Positions 1 to 5,621 of a DNA stretch of 6,057 nucleotides are shown here, piece by piece. Both the position numbers and the translations under genes were made by a program. Source of the stretch: Deltaproteobacteria bacterium (GTDB taxonomy: Bacteria; Desulfobacterota; Desulfarculia; Desulfarculales; Desulfarculaceae). How positions within the stretch are numbered: the first letter of the stretch is position 1; every line of letters begins with the position of its first letter. The DNA is taken from NCBI GenBank assembly GCA_021815655.1, contig JAKAGJ010000160.1:1-6057 (forward strand), in the 5' to 3' direction. The notes beneath the pieces are model-generated. The model saw only the letters and a list, made by a program, of their open reading frames with translations, did not search any database and had not been told where the DNA came from.

Positions 1-551
1 CGGCGCACGAGGGCATTCATTATTGGGCCGACTACTACATTCTGGAGGTGCTGGACCCTGTGAGCCTGGAGCCGGTGGCTCCTGGTGAGTTGGGGGAGAT
101 GGTGGTGACGACGCTGTGCAAGGAGGCGGCGCCGCTTATTCGCTATCGCACGCGTGATCTGACGCGGCTGATTTCGGGGCCGTGCGCCTGCGGGAGTCCG
201 TTGCCGCGCCATGACCGCATCCTGGGTCGCAGCGACGACATGATCAAGTACCGCGCCGTGAACATCTATCCTGGGCAGATCGACGCGGTGCTGAGCCACA
301 GCCGTGGTGTGAGTTCGGAGTATCAGATCATCCTGGAGCACGGCGAGGACGGCCGCGACCACATGATGGTGCGTGTGGAGCGTCTGGCCGGGGCCTCTCC
401 GGCCGACGACCCGCGCGTCAAGGCCGAGATTGTTCGGGCCATCAAGGCCCAGATACTGGTGAGTTGCGAGGTCGAGCTGGTGGAGCACGGCACCCTGCCG
501 CGCAGCGAGCGCAAGAGCCGGCGGGTCTTTGACCGCCGTTTCGAGAATTGA
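1..551 (+). CDS. Phenylacetate-CoA ligase family protein (PaaK-type acyl-adenylate synthetase), C-terminal part, 5' truncated
   Basis: The reading frame is open from the window edge (first complete codon at position 3) to TGA at 549-551, so the N-terminal part lies upstream. Enzymes of this family form an aryl-CoA thioester from an aromatic carboxylic acid, ATP and CoA in the cytoplasm. Seen here: the nucleotide-binding motif YRTRDLT (nt 144-164), a CxCG pair (183-194), the hinge motif GRSDDM (225-242) followed by YRAVNIYP (249-272), and a C-terminal Lys (513-515) in the SERKSRRVFD tail, which matches the usual adenylation lysine near the C terminus. The last ~100 residues fit the PaaK C-terminal domain (AMP-dep_syn_C_2 type). 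Small departures: YRAVNIYP where RGVNVFP-like is usual, and Arg where Gly usually precedes the lysine. The binding-protein gene follows after 46 nt on the same strand, suggesting one operon. The acid substrate cannot be read from this part; phenylacetate is only one possibility. Confidence 0.88.
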   Translation, partial: AHEGIHYWADYYILEVLDPVSLEPVAPGELGEMVVTTLCKEAAPLIRYRTRDLTRLISGPCACGSPLPRHDRILGRSDDMIKYRAVNIYPGQIDAVLSHSRGVSSEYQIILEHGEDGRDHMMVRVERLAGASPADDPRVKAEIVRAIKAQILVSCEVELVEHGTLPRSERKSRRVFDRRFEN

Positions 552-582
552 GTGGGGGAGGGACGGGAACTTCAAGCAAAGC

Positions 583-592
583 AAGGGGAGGG
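583..592 (+). promoter_or_regulatory. Strong Shine-Dalgarno site for the ABC substrate-binding protein
   Basis: The purine run AAGGGGAGGG lies 5 nt before the ATG at 598. It fixes the start there rather than at the upstream in-frame start at 529, which would overlap the ligase gene and place non-signal sequence ahead of the signal peptide. No convincing -35/-10 promoter is visible in the 46-nt gap, so read-through from the ligase gene is the likely source of transcript. Confidence 0.75.
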
Positions 593-597
593 AAAAG

Positions 598-1785
598 ATG
601 AGAAGGCATTTCGGTTTGGGGGCCGTCCTGTCGGCGGTCCTGCTGACGCTTGTATTGGCGGGTGGGTCCGTGGCGGCGGAGCCGATCAAGATAGGGGCGT
701 TTTTCGCCTTGAGCGGGCCGGCGGCCTCGATCGGCATGCCCACCAAGCTGGTGGCGCAGATGGTGGTGGAGAAGATCAACAAGGAGGGAGGCATCAACGG
801 TCGGCCCATCGAGCTGGTGATGGGCGACACGGAGGGCGACCCGACCAAGTCGGTGATGGTTTTGAAGAAGTTTCTGACCGTGGACAAGGTGGTGGCGGTG
901 GTTGGTCCCACGCGCACGGACACGGGGATGGCGGTGAAGAAGCAGATCGAGGCGGCCAAGATACCGATCGTGATGACCGTGGGCGGTGATCCGGTGATCA
1001 TGGAGGGCAAGATCGGCAGCATGGACTTCGGCACGGCGCGCTGGGTGTTCAAGACGCCTCAGCGTTCCTCGGTGGCGGTGCAGAAAGTGCTGGGCTACCT
1101 GCAGAAGCAAGGGCTGAAGAAGGTGGCCATCATCACCAGCTCCGACGGGTTTGGCCGTGACGGCGCGCGTTGGCTGGACAAGCTGGCGCCCGATTTTGGC
1201 GTCGAGATCGTGGGCCGGGAGCAGTTCAATCCCCAGGACGTGGACATGAAGAGCCAGCTCACCAAGCTGTCGGCGGCGGGCCCGCAGGCGGTGGTCTGCT
1301 GGACCATCGGCCCCGCCGGGGCCATCGTGAGCAAGAACCACCACGCCATGGGCATGGGCGCGCCCTTGGTGCAGTGCCACGGGTTGCCCGGTCCCAAGTA
1401 CATCGAGCTGGCCGGCCCGGCCTCCGAGGGAGACCTGATGCCGGCCACCAAGCTGATGACCTGGGCCCAGTTGCCCGACAGCGACCCCCAAAAGAAGGTG
1501 ATAGCCGAGTTCGTGCGTCTGTACAACGAGGTGTCCCACTACGACAAGGAGTACCCGATCAACACCCACTCTGGCTACGCCTGGGACGCCATCTATATCC
1601 TGGCCGACGCCATCAGGAAGGCCGGCACGGAGCCCGAGAAGCTGCGGGCGGCCATCGAGTCGACCAAGGGGTTCGTGGGAGTGAGCGGCGTGTTCACCCT
1701 CTCGCCCGCCGACCACAACGGCCTGGGCACCGACTCCATGGTCATGCTACAGGTCAAGAACGGAAAATTCACCATGGTGGAGTGA
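598..1785 (+). CDS. ABC transporter substrate-binding protein, branched-chain amino acid (LIV/HAAT) family
   Basis: A complete 395-residue protein, usual length for this family. It is a periplasmic receptor that hands a ligand to an inner-membrane ABC importer. Residues 1-27 are a Sec signal peptide: basic start (MRR), hydrophobic core rich in Leu/Val/Ala, probable cleavage after VAA (27/28). There is no lipobox Cys, so it should be soluble. The mature N terminus opens with IKIGAFFALSGPAASIG, the hallmark of the Peripla_BP_6 type I fold, followed by NKEGGINGRPIEL and the VVAVVGPT strand-loop. Such proteins bind amino acids, but in aromatic degraders also benzoate-like and other organic acids. 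The ligase upstream and molybdenum hydroxylase downstream make an aromatic or heterocyclic acid plausible (inference). No permease or ATPase gene is in the window; they may lie upstream of the ligase. Alanine codons change from mainly GCG to mainly GCC around 1290-1315, an oddity described in the findings. Confidence 0.93.
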   Translation: MRRHFGLGAVLSAVLLTLVLAGGSVAAEPIKIGAFFALSGPAASIGMPTKLVAQMVVEKINKEGGINGRPIELVMGDTEGDPTKSVMVLKKFLTVDKVVAVVGPTRTDTGMAVKKQIEAAKIPIVMTVGGDPVIMEGKIGSMDFGTARWVFKTPQRSSVAVQKVLGYLQKQGLKKVAIITSSDGFGRDGARWLDKLAPDFGVEIVGREQFNPQDVDMKSQLTKLSAAGPQAVVCWTIGPAGAIVSKNHHAMGMGAPLVQCHGLPGPKYIELAGPASEGDLMPATKLMTWAQLPDSDPQKKVIAEFVRLYNEVSHYDKEYPINTHSGYAWDAIYILADAIRKAGTEPEKLRAAIESTKGFVGVSGVFTLSPADHNGLGTDSMVMLQVKNGKFTMVE

Positions 1786-1792
1786 GGCGCGC

Positions 1793-1821
1793 GGCGCCGG
1801 GGGTCATCCACCCCTGGCGCC
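1793..1821 (+). other. Strong intergenic hairpin, 12-bp stem and 5-nt loop
   Basis: GGCGCCGGGGGT (1793-1804) pairs with ACCCCTGGCGCC (1810-1821) over all 12 positions, with one G-U wobble (1799 with 1815) and the loop CATCC. It begins 7 nt after the binding-protein stop codon and ends 25 nt before the next start. No T-run follows, so it is not a classical intrinsic terminator. By analogy with hairpins behind other binding-protein genes (for example malE), it may stabilise the upstream mRNA against 3' exonucleases or partly reduce read-through, giving more binding protein than downstream enzyme. The pairing is seen directly; the function is inference. Confidence 0.7.
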
Positions 1822-1846
1822 CCTGGGCCGCCTGGGCGGGGATGAC

Positions 1847-2743
1847 ATGAAAGACATCTCATATCACAAGCCGATCACCCTGGAAGAGGCCCTGACACTC
1901 AAGCGCGAGCTGGGTCCAGGCGCCCATTACATCAGCGGCGGCACCGACGTGATGGTGTTGCGCCGGCAGAGGAAGCTAGACCCCACGGCCCTGATCAGCC
2001 TGCTCCACGTGGGGGGCCTGGCCGGGCTGCGCTGGGAGGGCGAAGTCTTGCGCCTGGGCGCGGCCACCACTCTGTGCGATATCCTGGCCGACCGCGGATT
2101 GCATGAGCGGTTGCCCGCGCTCACCGACGCCGTGCGCGTGATGGGCTCCACCCAGATGCGCAACGTGGCCACGATGGGCGGAAACGTCATGAGCGCCGCG
2201 CCCAGCGGGGACACGCTCTGCCCCCTTTTGTGTTTGGGGGCCTCCTGCCGTCTGGTGGGCGAGGAGGGCGAGCGCCTGGTGCCCCTGGACGAGTTCTTCG
2301 TTGGTCCGCGCCAGAACGCCGCCCGGCCCGAGGAGATACTCACCGAGCTGGTGGTACCGCTGCCCGGCCCGCGTAGCTCCGGCGCCTTCATCAAGCTGAC
2401 CAGGCGGGCCGCCCTGGATCTGGCGCTACTAAACATGGCGGTGCAGCTCTGGCTGAGCCCGGACGGCGCGCGGTTGGAGAAGGCCCGGGTGGCCGCCGGG
2501 GTGGTGGCGCCCACACCCTTGCGCCTGTGCGGGGCCGAGGAGGCGCTCACTGGCCAGCCGGCCACGACCGCCACCCTGGAGCGGGCCGCCCAGGCCATCG
2601 GCGGCGAATGCAGCCCCCGCGACAGCCACCGCTGCTCGGCCTGGTATCGCGAGGAGATGCTGCGGGTGCTCCTGGTCAGGGCGGCCAGCACGGCCCTGGC
2701 CCGCCTGGGCCTGGATTTCGCGCTGTCCGGCCCGGAAATCTAG
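1847..2743 (+). CDS. Molybdenum hydroxylase FAD-binding subunit (CoxM/CutM/XdhB family)
   Basis: A 298-residue medium subunit of a xanthine dehydrogenase/CO dehydrogenase-type enzyme. It carries FAD and passes electrons from the iron-sulfur subunit to an external acceptor in the cytoplasm. The two pyrophosphate-binding stretches are present: SGGTDVMV (residues 30-37) and TMGGNVMSAAPSGD (109-122). The N-terminal FAD_binding_5 domain covers about residues 1-170; the C-terminal CO_deh_flav_C domain starts near residue 180 and includes KLTRRAALDLALLNM and a final AWYREEMLRVLLVRA helix. Length is standard, with no room for the roughly 40-residue 4Fe-4S insertion known from the beta subunit of 4-hydroxybenzoyl-CoA reductase. 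Three Cys (125, 129, 134) crowd the helix after the second FAD motif, which is unusual. The ATG at 1847 is preceded by a G-rich, weak ribosome site (about 1834-1841). First of a three-gene M-S-L unit; the next gene starts 12 nt downstream. Confidence 0.93.
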   Translation: MKDISYHKPITLEEALTLKRELGPGAHYISGGTDVMVLRRQRKLDPTALISLLHVGGLAGLRWEGEVLRLGAATTLCDILADRGLHERLPALTDAVRVMGSTQMRNVATMGGNVMSAAPSGDTLCPLLCLGASCRLVGEEGERLVPLDEFFVGPRQNAARPEEILTELVVPLPGPRSSGAFIKLTRRAALDLALLNMAVQLWLSPDGARLEKARVAAGVVAPTPLRLCGAEEALTGQPATTATLERAAQAIGGECSPRDSHRCSAWYREEMLRVLLVRAASTALARLGLDFALSGPEI

Positions 2744-2746
2744 GTT

Positions 2747-2751
2747 GGGAG
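2747..2751 (+). promoter_or_regulatory. Ribosome binding site for the 2Fe-2S subunit; two adjacent ATGs
   Basis: GGGAG lies 4 nt before the ATG at 2756 and 7 nt before a second in-frame ATG at 2759. The spacing favours the second ATG slightly, so the protein may lack its first Met; the difference is one residue. Confidence 0.55.
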
Positions 2752-2755
2752 TGGC

Positions 2756-3229
2756 ATGATGAAACGCACCATAGAGTTCGAGCTGAACGGCCAGTTGGTC
2801 TCCGCCGAGGTGGGCGGGGGCCAGACCCTCCTGGAGCTTCTGCGCCAGCGCTTCGAGCTGACTGGCGTGAAGGAAGGGTGCGGGGCCGGCGAGTGCGGGG
2901 CCTGCACGGTGATCGTGGACGGCCGCGCGCTCACCGCCTGCATCTATCCGGCCATGGAGGCGGAAGGCCGCTCGGTGACCACCATCGAGGGACTGGCCAC
3001 GGCGGAGGGTGCCTTGCACCCCTTGCAGTCTGCCTTCGTGGAGCACGGGGCCGTGCAGTGCGGCTTCTGCACGCCCGGCAACGTACTGAGCGCCAAGGCC
3101 CTCCTGGACCAGAACCCGGATCCCAGCGAGGATGAGATACGCACCGCCCTGGAGGGCAACCTGTGCCGCTGCACGGGCTATCAGCAGATCATCGAGGCGG
3201 TGAAGGCCGCGGCCGGGAGGAAGCCGTGA
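2756..3229 (+). CDS. Molybdenum hydroxylase 2Fe-2S subunit (CoxS/CutS/XdhC-type small subunit)
   Basis: A 157-residue electron-transfer subunit that links the molybdenum site to FAD through two 2Fe-2S clusters. All eight ligand cysteines are present. The plant-ferredoxin-type N-terminal domain has Cys42, Cys47, Cys50 ([12 protein letters not shown]) and Cys62. The C-terminal helical domain has Cys102 and Cys105 (QCGFCTPG) and Cys137 and Cys139 (NLCRCTGY). Gln101 is at the position that contacts the pterin cofactor in family structures. Length matches CoxS-like proteins (about 155-170). After CTPG the usual Met is replaced by Asn109, a minor departure close to the cofactor channel. The gene starts 12 nt after the FAD-subunit stop and its TGA overlaps the GTG start of the large subunit by 4 bp, so translation is probably coupled and the subunits made in fixed ratio. 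Confidence 0.96.
   Translation: MMKRTIEFELNGQLVSAEVGGGQTLLELLRQRFELTGVKEGCGAGECGACTVIVDGRALTACIYPAMEAEGRSVTTIEGLATAEGALHPLQSAFVEHGAVQCGFCTPGNVLSAKALLDQNPDPSEDEIRTALEGNLCRCTGYQQIIEAVKAAAGRKP
3215..3222 (+). promoter_or_regulatory. Shine-Dalgarno site deciding the GTG start of the large subunit
   Basis: GGGAGGAA lies at 3215-3222, just ahead of GTG at 3226. This supports the GTG at 3226, whose four-base overlap GTGA with the preceding stop is typical of coupled translation. The longer open frame from 3163 would run into the conserved Cys motif region of the small subunit and adds no family-like sequence. Confidence 0.75.
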
Positions 3230-5610
3230 GCGAGCTGAACTACGTGGGGCGGCGTCTGCCCAAGGTGGACGCCCGCGACAAGGTGACCGGCCGGGCCGTG
3301 TACATCAACGACCTGAAGCGCCCGGGCATGCTGCACGGCAAGATACTCTACTCGGCCCATCCGCACGCCATCGTCAAGAGTATCGACGTAAGCAGGGCCA
3401 GGGCCCTGCCCGGGGTGCGCGCGGTGCTCACCGGCCAGGACATCCCAGAGATGCCCATCGGCTTCTTACAGGACAACCGTCCGCTCAAGAAGGACCGGGT
3501 ACGCACCTGCCGCGACGAGATCGCCGCCGTGGCCGCCGTGGACCAGGAGACCGCCGCCGAGGCCCTGGAGCTGATCCGGGTGGAGTATGAGCCCCTGCCG
3601 GCGGTCTTCACCCCGGAAGAGGCCTTGGCCGAGGGAGCGCCCTTGATACACGAGTACGACGCCAAGGGCAAGCCGATTACCTCCAACAAGCTCAAGCTGC
3701 CTTGGAAGCTAATCTGCGGCGACGTGGAGGAGGGCAGGGGGCGCTCCCGGCACGTGGCCCAGGGCACCTACCGCACCACCTGGATAAACCACTGCTGCCT
3801 GGGCACCAGCGGAGTGATCGCCGAGTTCGACCTGGACCGCAACCTGACCATGTACTCCATCACCCAGATTCCCTATCTGGCGCAGAACGATTACCTGGCC
3901 GCGCTCAAGGCCATGGGCCTGGGACGCAGCCGGGTGCGTGTGGTCTGCCAGACCATCGGCGGAGGCTTCGGCTCCAAACTGGACACCCATTGCTACGAGT
4001 TCATCGCGATCCTGCTGGCCCAAGCCACGGGTAAGCCGGTGAAGATACAGTTCAACCGCGAGGAGGAGTTCCTGGCCCAGGCCACCCGCCAGCCGGTGGT
4101 CATGGAGGTGAGCCAGGGTTGCGACCACAACGGCCGGCTTGCCTTCCGCGACGTGCACATGCTCCTGGACAACGGCGGCTACACCAGTTGGGGGGCCACC
4201 ACGCCCAGCGTGATGATGGTGCCCATCAGCTCGCTCTACCGCGTGCCCAACGTGCGCTATGTGGCCGATTGCGTCTACACCAACAACCTCTACGCCCAGG
4301 CCATGCGCGGCTATGGCAACCCGCAGGCCACCTTCGGCATAGAGTCCAACCTGGACCAGTTGGCCCTGGAGGCGGGTATCGACCCGGTCGAATTTCGGCT
4401 CATCAACGCCAACCAGGGCGGCGACGTCACCCCCCAGCGCTTCGTGGTCAAGACCTGCGGCTTGCCCGAGTGCATCGAAAAGGTGCGCGACGGCCTGGGC
4501 TGGCCAGAACACCGGAAGGCCCGCGAGGAGGGACGCAACCGTGACGGCCACAAGGTTCGCGGCCAGGGCGTGGCATCTTTGATCCACGTGGGCGGCGGTG
4601 CCCGGGTCTACCGCTCCGACGGTCACGGCATGATCATGAAACTGGACGACTTCGGTCAGCTCAAGGTATTCACCGGGGCGGTGGAGATCGGCCAGGGCAA
4701 CGAGACGGTGCTCCGCCAGGTGGCGGCCGAGGCCGTGGGGCTATGCATCGAGGACGTGCAGGTGGTGAGCCACGACACCGACATCTGCCCCTGGGACGTG
4801 GGCACCCACGCCAGCCGGGCGGCCTTCATATCCGGCAACGCTGCCATCCAGTGCGCGGCCGAGCTGCGGCGCAAGATATTCGAATTGGCGGCGGCCCAAC
4901 TGGAGGTGGGGCCCGACGACCTGGACCTGCGTCAGGGCATGGTCGTCGTGGCCCGGGGCGCCGAGGCCGAGGGGCAGCGCCTGGCCGTGACCGAAAAGGG
5001 CGAGAGCATACCCTTGTCCAAGGTTCTGCGCCGAGGCCACTTCAGCCCCCAGGGGCGCATGATCATAGCAGAGACCTTCTACGACCCGCCCAACGAGATG
5101 CTGGACAAGGAGTTCAAGGGCAACCTCTCCTGCTCCTGGGCCTTCGGGGCATCCGGCGTGGAGGTGGAGGTGGACCTGCAAACCGGCCAGGTGCGCATCC
5201 TCAAATACCTGGCGGCCCACGACGTGGGCAGGGCCCTGAACCCCATGCTGCTGGAAGGTCAAATCTACGGCGGCAGCATGATGGGCGTGGGCATGGCCTT
5301 GAGCGAGGAAGTGAAGCTGGAACGGGGAAGGCCGGTGAACGGCAACTTCCTGGACTACAAGCTGCTCACGGCCAAGGACCGGGTGCCCATCACGCCCATC
5401 ATCGTGGAGACTGACGACCCGGCCGGGCCCTATGGGGCCAAGGGCGTGGGCGAGCCGGGCTGCGTGCCCTCGGCGCCGGCCATAGCCAACGCCATCTTCG
5501 ACGCCGTGGGCGTGCGCATCAGCGAGCTGCCCATCACCCCGGAGCGGGTGCTAAGGGCCCTGCGGGAGAAGAAGGAGGATTACTGCCGCATCGCCCGGCC
5601 GGCCTGCTAG
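3226..5610 (+). CDS. Molybdenum hydroxylase large subunit, molybdopterin-binding (CoxL/XdhA family), substrate unknown
   Basis: A 794-residue catalytic subunit starting at GTG; usual length for stand-alone large subunits. It should hydroxylate, or reductively dehydroxylate, a substrate at a Mo-pterin centre. The N-terminal a/b-hammerhead domain (about 20-130) begins with YVGRRLPKVDARDKVTGRA. Cofactor and active-site motifs: QTIGGGFGSK (242-251), AMRGYGNPQA (359-368), VEIGQGN (486-492) and YGAKGVGEPG (736-745), where Glu743 matches the catalytic base (Glu1261 in bovine xanthine oxidoreductase). The MRGYGN loop is not the Cys-containing AYRCSFR loop of form I CO dehydrogenase. Aligned by eye to bovine enzyme, Glu802 corresponds to Leu252, Arg880 to Val329 and Phe914 to Tyr363, arguing against purines. 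The ligase and binding protein upstream suggest an aromatic or heterocyclic acid or its CoA thioester (inference). No cofactor-insertion chaperone gene (XdhC/CoxD-like) is in the window. It ends 6 nt from the convergent yggS stop. Confidence 0.93.
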   Translation: MSELNYVGRRLPKVDARDKVTGRAVYINDLKRPGMLHGKILYSAHPHAIVKSIDVSRARALPGVRAVLTGQDIPEMPIGFLQDNRPLKKDRVRTCRDEIAAVAAVDQETAAEALELIRVEYEPLPAVFTPEEALAEGAPLIHEYDAKGKPITSNKLKLPWKLICGDVEEGRGRSRHVAQGTYRTTWINHCCLGTSGVIAEFDLDRNLTMYSITQIPYLAQNDYLAALKAMGLGRSRVRVVCQTIGGGFGSKLDTHCYEFIAILLAQATGKPVKIQFNREEEFLAQATRQPVVMEVSQGCDHNGRLAFRDVHMLLDNGGYTSWGATTPSVMMVPISSLYRVPNVRYVADCVYTNNLYAQAMRGYGNPQATFGIESNLDQLALEAGIDPVEFRLINANQGGDVTPQRFVVKTCGLPECIEKVRDGLGWPEHRKAREEGRNRDGHKVRGQGVASLIHVGGGARVYRSDGHGMIMKLDDFGQLKVFTGAVEIGQGNETVLRQVAAEAVGLCIEDVQVVSHDTDICPWDVGTHASRAAFISGNAAIQCAAELRRKIFELAAAQLEVGPDDLDLRQGMVVVARGAEAEGQRLAVTEKGESIPLSKVLRRGHFSPQGRMIIAETFYDPPNEMLDKEFKGNLSCSWAFGASGVEVEVDLQTGQVRILKYLAAHDVGRALNPMLLEGQIYGGSMMGVGMALSEEVKLERGRPVNGNFLDYKLLTAKDRVPITPIIVETDDPAGPYGAKGVGEPGCVPSAPAIANAIFDAVGVRISELPITPERVLRALREKKEDYCRIARPAC

Positions 5611-5621
5611 GCGGTCCTAGC
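5606..5621. repeat. Small palindrome holding both convergent stop codons
   Basis: GCTAGG (5606-5611) and CCTAGC (5616-5621) form a perfect 6-bp inverted repeat around the loop CGGT. The forward stop TAG (5608-5610) and the reverse-strand stop TAG (complement of 5617-5619) sit in opposite arms. There is no T-run on either side, so an intrinsic terminator is not supported; it may be a chance result of two TAG stops facing each other. Confidence 0.5.

Noticed and set aside
442..1716. A 424-residue open frame on the minus strand opposite the binding-protein gene
   Set aside because: It is rich in His, Arg, Gly and Leu with no recognisable domain, lacks a ribosome site, and is the expected shadow of a GC-rich coding gene with a clear signal peptide and family motifs on the plus strand.
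1793..1821. Intrinsic transcription terminator
   Set aside because: The hairpin is strong, but the following bases are CCTGGGCCGCC with no T-run.
1842..1850. Two-codon upstream frame ATG-ACA-TGA overlapping the FAD-subunit start
   Set aside because: The G-rich ribosome site abuts this ATG with no spacing, whereas the ATG at 1847 is spaced normally and begins family-like sequence. Short frames like this arise by chance.
3163..3225. N-terminal extension of the large subunit using the ATG-like start upstream
   Set aside because: It would overlap the small-subunit coding region and adds non-family sequence; the GTG at 3226 has a good ribosome site and a 4-bp stop-start overlap.
3709..4626. A 305-residue open frame on the minus strand inside the large-subunit gene
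   Set aside because: Low-complexity His/Gly/Val/Ala-rich composition and full overlap with conserved cofactor motifs on the plus strand mark it as a shadow frame.
1847..5610. Aerobic CO dehydrogenase (form I coxMSL)
   Set aside because: Gene order and subunit sizes fit, but the Cys-containing AYRCSFR active-site loop is absent; the position reads AMRGYGNPQA.
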